Counted from the first letter of the stretch, positions 49,259 to 61,184 are shown. The stretch: DNA of 64,000 bases from Epiperipatus broadwayi (GCA_028023455.1 JAQFVV010012489.1:1460381-1524380); one strand, 5' to 3'. Numbers and translations: made by a program. The notes: generated from the letters alone by a model not told the origin.

Positions 49259-50960
49259 GAGATTAACCAATGGAAGTCAGAGGGGGGAACTTTGATATAA
49301 TAATCTTAAACTTTCAAGTTTAATGTTCTATCATTATATTAAACTACACTGAGCAAAACAAAATTTTACATATTCTAGTTTTAAAGGCTATTAATCCTTT
49401 ACAATGCTCACTTTAATTTATCACTACTTCCTATACTAATTCATAAAATTTCCAAACATTTCATAATACTAACTTGCTGCATAACATCTTGCTCTTCATT
49501 ATCTATACATATTTTATGAATATATAGTTATAACACTGTTTAAAAATGATCACTGCACATATATTTGAGCCAATATGTATTTCTATGCTACACATTTTAA
49601 AATTTGTAACTTTTTAATAATTTGTATATATATATAATAGGATCTCCATACCCATGAGCACAAAATATAAATTGTATTGTAATACATTTTTAAAGCATAT
49701 ATATTTATCAATTAAGTACATCATAAATATATAACCTATTAACTTTATTTATTTATGCCCTCTAAAGAAATTTATAGAAAGCGTAAATACTATTTTAAAA
49801 TGTAAAATTAAATTTTATCTAATGCTATACTAGCAATTAAAAATAAAATAGAAATTCATACAACACTACAATAGTATCCAAAACAACAAAATTTTAGTCC
49901 ACTAGAGGGAGCCAAGGACTCCAGTTAACATTGTTTCTGGCTCCCTGTTTCGTTCCCTTTTTTCTAGTTCAGGGAATTAAATTTCTCTAAAACTATCCCT
50001 ATTAAAAAAAGGAGTTTTTTAGCTCTCTTTTCATATACAAGCTATATCAACAATGTAATCACAAGTAAGAATAATTTCAACTTTTATAAAAACGCTATGT
50101 AAATATATGGCAGCCACTGAAATTATAAACGATTTCTACAGAAATTTTACCTTTTAATGAAAATTTTCATTTCACTTAATTTTGTTGAATGAATGAGAGG
50201 GTCCAGTTGTTGGGAGGACTCCCAGGAGTCTAAATCCTAGTTCTTTTGAGGGAGGGATCTGGGATGAGGGTGCTGTGGTGATCGTTACCAATATTGGTTT
50301 TTCTCATTCACAAGATAGAAAGAATAATGTTATTTATGGTGATTCTTTAACATTATCATTATGAGTGATTTTATCCATGTATTATTGCAAATTAGGTCAA
50401 AGTTTGGCCTCATGATTCTAATTGCAAGTGATCCACCTTATTTAATTTTATTACTTCCAATGTTGCTATTGATAGGGCTACCCTTTTGCTGTTCATGCAA
50501 TTGTCATGATGGATTAGAATGGTTTTCAGCAGAGACATTTTGAAGCTTGGATTTTTTCCCCTTGTTCTCCATAGGTTTTCCATAATTTTTCCAAAGTATT
50601 CGGGATTGCTCTCTTGTGAAGATATTCAAGGCCATTTGGAAGAACTGAACAGTAGATTGATTTAGTCCATATTTTATGTTATCTCCAAGTGTTTTTCTAT
50701 TTCTCAACTTTCCCAATATTGTACTCCTAAAAGACTATTCATATTTGATTTCTAATTCCTAATTGTAACATTCGTCTTTAATGGATAATACAAACCCTCT
50801 CCACATCTCTTCCCATTTTCGTATGTATCCTTCTCCCTTCACTATGTTGCTCCAGAATTTCATTTTTACCATTCTTTGTAAACCTCTTATTTAACTATAT
50901 TTGTACCTTTTTTGATGAATAAACTTTCATCACTGAGAAAAAACAACTCTTATACAACCC
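49259..50960. other. Mixed sequence; 50.19-50.95 kb is more complex but unidentified
   Basis: 49,906-49,946 has an 8-bp inverted repeat AGGGAGCC/GGCTCCCT. From 50,190 to 50,950 base composition is more balanced and the minus strand holds a 70-codon open stretch (50,716-50,504: GKLRNRKTLGDNIKYGLNQ...) continuing, broken, to a SDESLF motif near 50,930. I do not recognise the protein. It may be a decayed transposase or other retroelement part. Confidence 0.35.
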
Positions 50961-51101
50961 TGGTTTTATCTATTAACAAATTTGAGAAGGTCTATTTTTT
51001 TTTCTCATGTGTCATAGCATCAGCCGGGAAGCGAACCCGCTAACCCAGGACAACTGCTTGTAAAGCAGCTGTCGCTGTTTATTTGTTAATAGATAAAACC
51101 A
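50961..51101 (-). other. tRNA 3'-half-like motif inside a 21-bp inverted repeat
   Basis: Minus strand, 51,080 to 51,017: an anticodon-arm-like CTGC-TTTACAA-GCAG, a long variable segment, then a T-arm-like GCGGGTTCGCTTCCCG. No 5' acceptor or D-arm partner is present. TGGTTTTATCTATTAACAAA (with a following T) at 50,961-50,981 recurs inverted at 51,081-51,101, enclosing it. Not a functional tRNA gene; perhaps a tRNA-derived retroposon captured in a snap-back. Confidence 0.5.
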
Positions 51102-52454
51102 TGGCTGTGTAAAAATTTTAGTGAAATTTTGTTTTGGCTAGTATTGTAGTGGTATATGAATTTCTGTCATTTAATTTAAAATATGTAAAATACCCACTAT
51201 ATATACAGTATAAGTATTTATACTATATATACATTATGAGCAAAAAATTTAAATGCAGAAATTTAAGGTTATTTCTTTACTAATTTCTAATTCCTATTAT
51301 TTTTATTTTGTAACCGGATACGGAAATACTTGTTAGATGGAAGAGTATAATTGTTAAGTACAGTATTATGTAACGTACTTTTTGAATTAAAAAAAAATAA
51401 TTATTAGAAAAAGTATTTTTATATATACGTTATTGCATTAAAAAATGTTTCTATTAAAAATGTAGAATTCTATTTTAGGCATTTAAAATGATAAAAATAA
51501 AAAAAATTGTTTCAATTAACAGCATTATGTAAAAATAGAATATTTAATTAGTAGACTTCTCTTAATTAGCTGAGAGCACCTGTATTTGTTTATTGCAAAA
51601 ATTAGTCAACAGCGTACTTCTATCGTAATTTGTTTACATAAATATTAAGTGATAAGTTAGAAGTTAATTAATTTACTAACAAACTAAAAGAGAAGAAAAA
51701 ATATTGTAATGAAACCAATTATTATTGTTATTGTTGTTGTTTTTTTTTTTTGAGAATAAAAGATATAAATAAATCAAAGTTCCTGAATCATTGCTTAAGA
51801 TTTAAATTTCTCAGGAATTCATAGAAGTTTGATCTCTGAAATGTGTAGAACTGGAATGCTACTTATGGACTTTGAACTTTAGAATTTCTCATATCAACAA
51901 GATAGCAAATTATCGATGTAAGGCAATTAGTTATGCTTTAAAGCAAATTTATATCTAGGCCATAGAATACTATGGTAATGCAATAGAAATTGATCACGAC
52001 AGAAGTCTGTCCTACTTTGACTTTATATTTATTCTAAAATCTTTTTAGTAAACTCTGTTAATGATAAAATTAATTCTACTTCATTATACCATTATTCAAA
52101 ACAAAGAAAAATAGAACTGAGAGTAAATAAGAGATTATTATTGCAAAATAGAGCACCTAAAATAAGAAACAGGCCTGGTGACTATGTAAGCATGTTTCTC
52201 AGTAAATTTAATCAATTCAAATCCTTAAAGAACAAATATCATTAAAATGCCATGGAGAATCACAAAGACTATGCTGGTGATAGATATCCTTGCAAATAAT
52301 AGAATATTTCAAAGATATTACATATTACCTGCAAAAAAAGATAACCTCATGCTTATAATAGTTGTATGCAATAGAATAATCAGAATGATAAACCAGCTTG
52401 CTCTATATTTAAACATATTTGACATTCATCTATTCATTTGCATAGTCATTGGAA
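51102..52454. other. AT-rich sequence without recognisable gene
   Basis: No supported feature. Confidence 0.5.
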
Positions 52455-52505
52455 AGCACACAGGGTGGCACTACTGTATGGAGAGCTTTGCTTTGTTTGT
52501 AAAGC
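52455..52505 (+). repeat. Foldback-family outer-arm fragment
   Basis: GGTGGCACTACTGTATGGAG then AGCTTTGCTTTGTTTGTAAA matches the right outer arm of the 21.6-kb copy. Solo piece, about 90 bp before the next copy. Confidence 0.65.
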
Positions 52506-52592
52506 AACTCTAGTAAAGTATTACCATTATTATCATTTTGCTTGGCTTGCTAAAACATATTAAAAAAATCACTGTTTGCAATCCAGAAAATA

Positions 52593-53301
52593 CTTAACAT
52601 GAATGAATACTATGCCCTATGCTTACACAGGCTTTTAAAACAGAGGCAAAATGCTCCACCCAATAGGTTCATTCAGTGCAAGCCAGAGTAATCAATGTTT
52701 TTAAAAAAGTTTGTACATAAAATCCCTATCTAGTGCCTATCATCCACTATCCCCATACTAGTTTCTAACTTATAGCTGAGGAGCCTTGAATCTTAGAGCA
52801 CTGCACCAAGATCACTGGATCAAATATAACTCTATAGTAGCCACCTTTTGAAACACAAAGATGTTTTCAATTCAAGCTCATCTGCTTGTATAGTCATATG
52901 GATCTAAACCCAGTTTATCATCTATGCATTTTGTGACCTTTGTTCTTTATTAACCATAGACACCATGGTACTTTGGGGAAGGATTGGTATTAAAGCACTA
53001 TACAAACAAATGAACTTGAATTGAAACATTATTATGTTTTTCTTTTGATCTCATAGTTTCATAGTTAACTAAAAAAGGTAAAAGGTAACTGCTAGAGGTT
53101 CCTTTAGATCCTAAGATCTATGTGTAGTGCTTTTAGATCCAAGGCTTCTCACTGATGAAACCCACAAGCTAGAAACTAGTCAGGGGATATTGGATGAAAA
53201 AGTGCTAGATAGGGATTTTATGCACAAACCTTCTTGCACCCACTAATTACTCTGGTTTGTAATGGGTGGCATTACTGTGTGGAGAGTTTTGCCTATGTTT
53301 T
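52593..53301 (-). mobile_element. Palindromic hammerhead retroposon, long copy with near-perfect 13-bp TSD
   Basis: Inverted arms 52,593-52,860 and about 53,040-53,301, with the long tail here at the left (ATGCCCTATGCTTACACAGG), so the element lies opposite to the 21.6-kb copy. Direct repeats AATCCAGAAAATA (52,580-52,592) and AATCCAGAAGATA (53,302-53,314) bracket it (12 of 13). The left hammerhead is partly deleted; the right is essentially intact in its core. The centre contains TTCAAGCTCATCTGCTTGTA and ATGGATCTAAACCCAG, shared with the 23.6-kb copy. Confidence 0.85.
53137..53195 (+). ncRNA. Hammerhead ribozyme motif, right arm of the 52.6-kb copy
   Basis: ATCCAA (53,137-53,142), loop GGC, TTCTCA, CTGATGA (53,152-53,158), AACC-CACAA-GCTA, GAAAC (53,172-53,176), TA, GTC (53,179-53,181), AGGGGA, TA, TTGGAT (53,190-53,195). 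All core bases and the outer stem I are kept. Stem II has a C-C mismatch and the first stem I pair is A-A, so activity is doubtful. Confidence 0.65.
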
Positions 53302-53672
53302 AATCCAGAAGATAATTAATTAATGGTATACTTATTCATGAAATTAAAAAAAAAACTCATGATTAAGATAAATCAATAGAATATTAAACATCTAAAAAGC
53401 TTATAAAAATTAAGAAGCCCTGCATAGTGCAGAACTGTGGTAATATGGTGTACTCATAATGTAAAAATAAGGCAACAAGAACAACTCAATTGAATGGACT
53501 CAGACTGTCACTTGTGAACATTATATGATATGCAAACAGCTAATCATATATTGTTCTTGCTATTACTATTAATGTTAGCATTATCAAAAGTTTTACAAAA
53601 TCAATAATGGTTTTTATTAAGTGTTTTTATTATTATATATAGATCTTTGTGAAGTTGTATTATGTGGAATAA

Positions 53673-53879
53673 AGCAGTAGCAATACTTTCTATACAGTAG
53701 TGCCACCCAGTGCCAGCCATAATTATCAATAGATGCTATAAGGTTTGATGCACAAACCTTTTAGTATCCACACATACCTTCTAAAATCTATTGATTACTA
53801 TGGCTTGCACTGGGTGTCACTATATATGGAGAGTTTTACTACTGTTTTAATAGTTTGTGTAAATCGTGACCATGTAAGG
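53673..53879 (+). mobile_element. Miniature foldback copy with 11-bp TSD
   Basis: The outer arms (CAGTAGTGCCACCCAGTGCC at left, GCACTGGGTGTCACTATATA at right) are joined with both hammerheads deleted. The constant tail is at the right (TTTGTGTAAATCGTGACCAT). ATGTGGAATAA at 53,662-53,672 and 53,880-53,890 is a perfect 11-bp direct repeat. Confidence 0.85.
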
Positions 53880-53890
53880 ATGTGGAATAA

Positions 53891-54280
53891 CAAGTTTATA
53901 TTCATGGCACTTTTTTAATATTAAAAAAATAATATTACTGTAAGAAAACCAGTTAATTTAATAAGAAAAAAATTATATATGTGTATATAAAGAAAGATAT
54001 GATTATAACAATATTTTATTGCTTGATGAACTTTTTGCAAAAATCTTAAAATAAATATGAAAAGAGATGATAAATAAATTAGAATGTTTCTACTTTTTTA
54101 TTTATTTATTAAGTAAATTTAAACATTACAGAGAAATAAAAAAATCAAATTAATATATATATATTAAAAAAATACTAACTTAAAATATACTGATATTGTA
54201 TATAGATATATAAATTGATGTAATCAATATTTTTTTTTAATTGTATATAATTAATAATTACTGTGACATAATGTTTTGTG
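53891..54280. other. AT-rich sequence without recognisable gene
   Basis: Nothing supported. Confidence 0.5.
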
Positions 54281-54400
54281 TGAATTGGTGCAGTGGTAGA
54301 GGGGCAGATTCTGAAGCTCAAAGTTCATGGGTCATAACCCAGTTTGGTCATTTCTTGTGCTCAAACTTATTATAAACTTCAATAAGAAACTATTTAATTG
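54281..54400 (+). mobile_element. tRNA-derived SINE-like copy
   Basis: Box-A-like TTGGTGCAGTGGTAGAGGGG, box-B-like GGGTCATAACCC, then tail TTGTGCTCAAACTTATTATA. The best preserved of the three SINE-like copies. Confidence 0.65.
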
Positions 54401-55287
54401 TTATTTCCTATAATTGTTTATTTTCCGATACTATTAACTTATTTTGTATTATATTTAACTTCAAAGAAAATGTACTTATTTTAATTATTTATAATAACCT
54501 TTCCTATATAAATGTACAATTGGGGTTTATTAGGATAAAAATAAAACATTGTGTACATACGTAGCATTTGTATAAATAAACAAATACGAATTAATTAGAA
54601 TATTTTAGTAATAGGGGAAAAACATTATCACGTGACCGTGTATTTGTCCATAGACAGATAATTTCGTACATGTAAATAAATACAAATCAGAAGAAAATTT
54701 ATGCAATAAATTTTAAACCTGACTAAAAATGATGGCTAAACATTTTTCTTATATATATATATTTTTTACATTAATAGTTATGTATATCTATATAAAGAAA
54801 TATTTGAGCTGAATACTAAATATTAAGAAATTATGTAGATGTCATGTCAGTAGGTTTAAGCAACTACTATGCATTCAAATTTTTTTAAAAAAATACGCCA
54901 ATAACATATATATACATTTTTAAAAACTAAATCATGACATAATAGTAAAACATTTATCGTTTTCCTGTTTTCCAGATTTGAATTCAGATAATAAAATGTG
55001 AAAATTTGCTCAACCACTTAGACTTAGGATTTTTTCAGTCTAGATAATCAAATATATTATTTGAACAGAAAATGAATATTTATTTATTCATATCTAGTCG
55101 TTAAAACAAAGATGATAAGACTTTCCTTCTCCTTCATTATTATTAAATGAAGTGATATAGAAGTGTTTGGTTCAGAGTGGGTATTTATATATTGCTTTAC
55201 CTATTAAATAAATGATTCAAGAATTTATAAAAATGCATAACAAAGGGAAAAAAAACAAAAAAAAAAACAAAAAAGAAAAAAACCCAG
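54401..55287. other. AT-rich sequence without recognisable gene
   Basis: Nothing supported; a long interrupted poly-A tract at 55,246-55,280. Confidence 0.5.
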
Positions 55288-55355
55288 TAGTTTTGTAGAA
55301 TCTGTAATATGAAAGTTTGCCAGGCGTTTTTGTTTTCATTATCCATTTTCAGGGG
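55288..55355 (+). repeat. Inverted dispersed repeat, partner of 56,690-56,759
   Basis: TTTTGTAGAATCTGTAATAT and TTTTCAGGGGCCTCGA pair with CATTTCCAGGGGCATC and TTTTGTAGAATCTGTAATAT read on the minus strand at 56,690-56,759. The RTE copy landed at its end. Confidence 0.75.
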
Positions 55356-55361
55356 CCTCGA

Positions 55362-55919
55362 ATCATCATCATCAACCATTATCAATCCAGTGCAAGATGA
55401 AGGTCTCTCCAAGTTCAATCCATCTTCTCTGATCTTTAGCTTCTCTTCTTCACATCACCCCTGCACACTTTCTTATTTCATCCATCCATCTCATGTGTGG
55501 TCTCTTTCTGGGTCTTTTACAATCTCTTGGAATCCAGTTTAAGATTTCAATTGTCCATCTATTATCATATCTTTTAGCAATATGTCCAGCCCAACTCCAC
55601 TTCAATCTTTTAATTTTTTCAATGAGGTCAGTAACACCTGTTTGTTCTCTTACCCATACATTACGTTTTCGATCTCTTCTTGTTACTCCCAACATACATT
55701 TCTCCACACTTCTTTGAGTGATCTGAAGTCTTTGTATTGCTCTTCTATTAAGTGTCCAAGTCTCAGATCCATAAGTAAGAACTGGTAAAACCCATTTATT
55801 AAAAACCTTCCTTTTCAAACACATAGGTACCTACAACTGCAGATCACTTTCAAGTTTAAGAAAGATTGCAAGAATTAGAAGAAGAACTGTCTTATATTAA
55901 ATGGGACATATATTAAAGA
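55362..55919 (-). mobile_element. 5'-truncated RTE-type retrotransposon with TSD and 3' tail
   Basis: GGCCTCGA at 55,354-55,361 and 55,920-55,927 is an 8-bp direct repeat. Immediately inside the left copy is ATCATCATCATCAACC, which on the minus strand is a TGATGATGAT tail, the short-repeat 3' end typical of RTE elements. The C-terminal reading frame is uninterrupted. The sequence orthologous to one flank (56,690-56,759) shows the site without the insert. The youngest-looking non-LTR copy here. Confidence 0.85.
55450..55824 (-). pseudogene. RTE-type RT C-terminal fragment, open frame
   Basis: About 125 codons without stop: CLKRKVFNKWVLPVLTYGSE, TWTLNRRAIQRLQ, MLGVTRRDRKRN, EQTGV, LKWSWAGHIAKR, RPHMRWMDEIRKCAG. 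These are, in order, the standard blocks after the RT thumb in RTE-type proteins. The RT and endonuclease parts are missing by truncation, so it is not a functional gene despite the open frame. Confidence 0.9.
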
Positions 55920-55927
55920 GGCCTCGA

Positions 55928-56689
55928 GTATTTATTTATATTTATTTTTTCAAAAATATTTTACTGAACATGTTATTTAATAAATTTAGATAACATTAAA
56001 AAAAAAGAATTATAAGTTAATATTAACTTTAAAAAATATTACTAAATGTCTTATAAATTCTATTCACAGCATAATTTATATTTTTTTTTTATGTATATGA
56101 TAGCATACAAACATAAACACATTGCAAACATTGTTCTCATTATTGGCAACATTTTATTACATTTGTGGTATTATTTCTGATGAGCTTGAACGTTAGTTTT
56201 TGTGTGTGTGTGTGAAAATTCACCCAAAATGATTAAATTTGGGATCTTCCATTGACAGAAGAACAGGCAGTGCAGTATTTCCAAAATTACAGCCTACTGC
56301 CCACAAAAAAAGTATGTGTTAAAAGACACAATATGAGATTTTGTGTAAAAACCAGGCAAAACAAGAAGCAACAGAGAACTGCAAGACAATATATAAATTT
56401 ATATTCAGCTGAATTTACATGGCACTGACTGCATAAAGATCAAAATGTATTAGTGGCTGTGATGCATGCTATTAAAGATTTTTTCCCACTGACATGAACC
56501 CATGTTCATAACACATGGCTGTTATCTTTTTCATTTTGCCCTCATATTAAATTTCATTTTATTACAATCATTTGTAGTTTTGTGTATTCTCTTTTATTTT
56601 TTTATAATCATATTAAAAAAAATAAACTAAAAGGAAATTTTAAATACATAGCTTGTGGTCAACCATATTGCTTGCAAGACTTTTTTGAT
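55928..56689. other. Intergenic sequence; (TG)n at 56,199-56,213
   Basis: 56,230-56,520 is more complex (GAACAGGCAGTGCAG...) but without motif. Nothing else supported. Confidence 0.5.
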
Positions 56690-56759
56690 GCCCCTGGAAA
56701 TGAATAATTAAACCAAAAATGTCTGGTGAACTTCCATATTACAGATTCTACAAAAGTAC
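56690..56759 (-). repeat. Inverted dispersed repeat, partner of 55,288-55,355
   Basis: See partner. The two copies lie about 1.3 kb apart and may be ends of a larger, decayed inverted element into which the RTE copy inserted. Confidence 0.75.
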
Positions 56760-58365
56760 CAACAAAAGTTATTACTATTTTAATCAATAAATATTACTTT
56801 AATATTACTAAAGTGATATTCTTCAATTATTATTCAAATAAATTAAGATTTAAATAATTAAGATTTAAACATTATTATGATTTTCCATATACTGAATGCT
56901 AGACTTTAGAAATATAATTAGATAATAATTTTTTTTCCAAACTAAACTTAAGCTCACAGACAATGGTGATCTCTAGAGATTTTTTAATCTTATCTGTAAG
57001 AATAAAATTGATAATGCAAACATATTTTTATACTTTAGAAGCTATGAGGAAATATAGATGTCACTACTGCTTACTTTTAAGATATTTTTCCAGGGAAAAA
57101 AGGGATAATACTGAATAAAATTCATCCTTTAAAAAAGATGCAAAATCTTTTTTAAAATAATATATATATATTTATTATAGTGAAAATTTCTCAAATATAT
57201 ATTTTTAAAAGCAGAATTATTGTTTTGCAGCCACAATTTAATATTAATATTAAATAATAGCTATTGTTTGGAAATTCATTTTTAAAATTGTCAATATATT
57301 CATTTTCAAAATATTCTTTAAACTAAAAATGCAGATCAAAATGTTAAAATAATATTTTTTTTTTTTACTATTTTGTTCTTTAAATTATACATAGATTGAA
57401 TTTTAAAAGAAATGCTATTTTTTTAATAAATAAATAATTGGATGCTTATTCTGGTTGGAAGTTATTTGATAATACCACCCCCAAACAACAGAATGAACAT
57501 AATAATTCTAATCAAATGATCAAGCAAAGTTTGTTATTTAACTCAGCTGAGAATAAGCCCAGGATTTTTAGCTTTGAAATACGCCATTCTACACAGCACA
57601 AAATCACATGTGGTATTATTTTATAAAGTAATTCTTAACATCAGAGCTAGTTTCCTATTACTTAAATGCTTTTTCACTCAGAGAACATATTTGCTTTGCT
57701 CTACTTTAGAGCTATATAAGAGCTATATAACACAACTGACATTTATTAGTAGAGTTATTATATCTACATCCCCAAAATAGTGTCCATTTATTACTTCAAT
57801 CAGTGATAAAGTCAAACTTAAGGTACCTTCTATATATCCATTAGTCACCTTTAACTCTTTTATATTATTAATCAAATGGATTAAATAAAAAACTAACTGA
57901 CTTCCTAAATATTGTAACCAAAAAGATTTTTTTAAAATACTAAGAGTTGGAATGTGTTATCTCTATATGCTTTATATCTTTTATGAAATATATATTATTA
58001 TAATATTGGAAACTTTACCAACTTACTATTAAAAGATAACCCCATTCCATCAATTTTATTTGAAAAAGGTACTGAGAATGAAATACATACTATTAGAAGC
58101 ACTGAGAAAAAGATTTAGAATAGAAATTATTTTCCAGTTTAGAAATTCTTAGGTATAAAATTGAGACCCTGTTATAGGATAGCATAAATTAATAATAATA
58201 TATATATATAACAAATGCATGGTTAATTCAGAAATGTGCAAAATGTGATATATAGTTCACTTCCTATGATGATTAATTTTTTAAAAAAAGATTATAAATC
58301 AGTTTTAAAAAGGATTCTTTAAAATTTTTTAGTATAACAAATATAAAAAAAATATCCGTTAGTTT
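56760..58365. other. AT-rich sequence without recognisable gene
   Basis: A 62-codon and a 68-codon plus frame (57,438-57,780) have no motif. Confidence 0.5.
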
Positions 58366-58449
58366 TACACACACACACACATATATATATATATATGTGT
58401 GTGTATACATATATTTATATATATGTATCTGTATATATATATATATATT
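58366..58449. repeat. Compound (CA)n/(TA)n/(TG)n microsatellite
   Basis: ACACACACAC, then TA, TGTGTG and TATATA tracts. Left border of the 58.45-61.09 kb island. Confidence 0.95.
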
Positions 58450-60580
58450 GTACCAGTCGAAAAACCCACCATCTAAACTGCAAGTCGGATCCAAACTCAG
58501 CTGAACCAAAACTGAATTCAAACCCAACTCACCAGCTCAGATTAGTAAAAATCTAAATTGACGGCACAGTGCTATGCACCAAGAAACTAGCTCAATGGTT
58601 GGTGAGGATTAGAGACCCCTGAACTGACACTAATATCGGATAATTAATTAACTAAGATAATTTTAAATCGAATCATATGTATATGTTTGGGTTGCCAACA
58701 CAGACAGTGAGCATTAATATTAAAATAATTATGAATAAGATAATTAAGAAACCAAGTGTGTTTAGAAAATATTTAATAATAATTTGTTTTGTTTGAATTT
58801 TAAATGAAGATTAAATTAATTAATTCTAGTCCTTAAACAAAGTTTATAATTATAATACGAGTGGCGGTCCTTATTATATGCCAATGAATATTACGCAATA
58901 TTTGAAAGTCTATGTCTATGCTCCCAACAAGAAATAAAAGGCAGATAAAGATATTCATTAGTAAAGGGAATTATTACTCTAATTTTATACGAAAGAATGT
59001 GATATTTATTTTCATATTCGCAAATCCATTCATGAAGAGCAAGATATGTATTTTAGGGCATAACTTTAATCTTTATTGGAAAACTTATTTAATTAAATAT
59101 AACTGATAATTTGTTCGACTTTAATTGAAATCACTTCGTCACGAATTACGAGCATCAGAGCGGGCTTTACTGGAACAGAGAGGTAACGGTGCTGACGAAT
59201 TATGAGCTATAAAATGAAATTGAAAGATAATAGCTAGTCGATAATCGAAGTCCTATGGCGGCTTGTGTCTGACAAGTCTTATGCCCTTTAACTAATATGA
59301 ACAGGAGAGGAAGTGCTTTCTTCCTCGATAATTTAAAATAACAGAAATATGATAACCGACCAGCCTGACGGAGCGGAAGACTGCCCTACATCAGCAATGT
59401 TGAAGATGATGACTTACTAGTCACCGTTGGAGAACTAAAACCCAATTATAGAATGCTCTACATGATGACTTGATCAAATAAATTAAAGCCAAATGAGCTT
59501 TTAAGTAAAACTATTTTAAAGTATTTGTAAATCATATTAATTATGCCCCAATCATTGTGCCCTTCCTGAATCTTAATAGAAAATAACAAAGTTGAATTAG
59601 AATATATTTATTTGATTCCTTTATTGGCCCTTTGCAAAAAACATTTTAAGATTATATTTAAATAAATATACATTGGTGAATACGAGAAAATAGCTGAGGC
59701 ATAGATTGGAAGCGGAGCTAATAATTTATTATTAACCAATTATAAAAATAGTAAACATGTAATAATTTCTTTCTACTCGATGATTGATAGAACTTATAAA
59801 TTTAGTTCTAATGGGTGAGAACTACTACTAGAATTAATATTATATTATTTGCGTGAGGCAAATAGAACAAAAGAGCTCATCGAGTCGAAAGATTATTGGC
59901 ATATAATTAAAAATAAACGACATTAATAAAGCACACAAATATATATTTAATATAATAAATGAACTGCCAAGTAAGAAAAGAGAAAGTTTAAAGACTAGAG
60001 GTTGAGAGAATTATGATATAATAGCATAAATAAAAATAAGTTTACACAGAAATTATTACACAGAGATTATGACATCTATAGAATGAAAAGAGCTCTTAAA
60101 GGGAGTGTAAAGTAAAGTTCAGAACTGGCCAGAAAGTTTAAGGTTCATTATGGAAATATATTACCCATTTCTTCCGGGCTGGATCGTTAAGTTACATGTC
60201 CGAGTTGGTAAAAAATGTAGGCACCATTTGATTGATTACTTGAACAGCATTTTATTTGATTTTGGCAGCATGATTTGTCTGGAAAGAATTTAGCAGCTTC
60301 ATTGAAAATTCTCAAAGGGCTTCAGGAACTGTAGCCAGATTCCTGATGTTCTAGCCCTTCACCCTAATCGGAACACTATTTAAATTCATGATTTAAAATG
60401 CATAGAGTTTACTGCACTTCTCTACAACAAAGATGGCTTCTCTTTTCTCCCAACTTTTCAGAGCTATATATCTGTCCTCTGATGCCTTCAGGCTAGCGCT
60501 TCTTTCACTATCAATGTTTTTAGATTTACTGGTTGTTTTTAGATACATTCCTTAGATAAGGCTTTCAAACTCATTAACTT

Positions 60581-60610
60581 GAATTCATTTTCTAATTAGA
60601 AAATGAATTC
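60581..60610. repeat. Perfect 30-bp palindrome
   Basis: GAATTCATTTTCTAA followed by its exact reverse complement. Confidence 0.95.
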
Positions 60611-60770
60611 TTAAAATCAGAAAATGATTTTAATTAGGAAATCCTTATCTTTTTTTCTAATTAATAAAACTTTAACTGTTGTTTTTGGAAAGGGAAAATC
60701 TGAAAGCTTATCGAAAGAATGTAGCTTTTAATCAATAAAACTTTAGCAAATTATTTAAAAATAAAATCAA

Positions 60771-61012
60771 ACATTCCCGATGCAATGAAACTTTTAAACA
60801 ATTATATATATTTAAATATTTACAAATATATATGCACAATCCACGCAGTTATAATATATAAATTCATGAATAATTCTATCATGAATTTATTAATAGAATT
60901 GATCAATTTAAATCTGAAACTAATTATTTGAATACCCATTTATGAAGTAAGTTTTTCTTTATGGAAATCAGCGTGGATTGAATGTATAAAGCCCCATTGC
61001 ATCGGAAATTTA
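60771..61012. repeat. Imperfect inverted repeat
   Basis: CCCGATGCAATG and TGCACAATCCACGC on the left pair with GCGTGGATTGAATG and CATTGCATCGG on the right. Confidence 0.7.
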
Positions 61013-61089
61013 AGGTTAGTACTAGAGTTTGAAGTGGGCTTATGGCTAGATGTCATGAAACTAGGATCGAACTCAGATCCGACTGCTTC

Positions 61090-61147
61090 AATATATATAT
61101 ATATATGTATATGCATATGTGTATATTGGTGTGTATGTATATATATG
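61090..61147. repeat. Interrupted (TA)n microsatellite
   Basis: TA/TG alternating tract, right border of the island and left neighbour of a ribozyme-like hairpin. Confidence 0.95.
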
Positions 61148-61184
61148 GTTAAATATTAATTGTATGTGTTTAAATGTTGTAGAT

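Larger units (their letters stand above)
58450..61089. other. Compositionally distinct island between two microsatellites
   Basis: Richer in G, C and CpG than the rest of the window (for example GCCTGACGGAGCGG at 59,364), with no coding frame over 65 codons. Its borders at 58,450-58,500 and 61,060-61,089 each carry a GATCCGACT.GC-like string in inverted orientation next to the microsatellite. Inside are a perfect 30-bp palindrome (60,581-60,610) and an imperfect inverted repeat (60,771-61,012). No family recognised; it could be a non-autonomous element or a unique non-coding locus. Confidence 0.4.

Noticed and set aside
50504-50940. Possible mariner-type transposase (SDESLF motif and 70-codon frame)
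   Set aside because: Only one short motif matches; the expected downstream catalytic and DNA-binding blocks could not be aligned, so no family is claimed.
51017-51080. tRNA-Val (TAC) or class II tRNA on the minus strand
   Set aside because: No acceptor 5' strand, no D arm and an over-long variable segment; cannot fold as a tRNA.
58273-58527. 84-codon minus-strand frame
   Set aside because: Mostly a translated (CA)/(TA) microsatellite.
58900-58930. LTR start-like TGTTGGGAGCA on the minus strand
   Set aside because: No matching second LTR, primer-binding site or polyprotein within reach.
59381-59425. C/D-box snoRNA-like GATGATGA string
   Set aside because: No properly placed D box or terminal stem.
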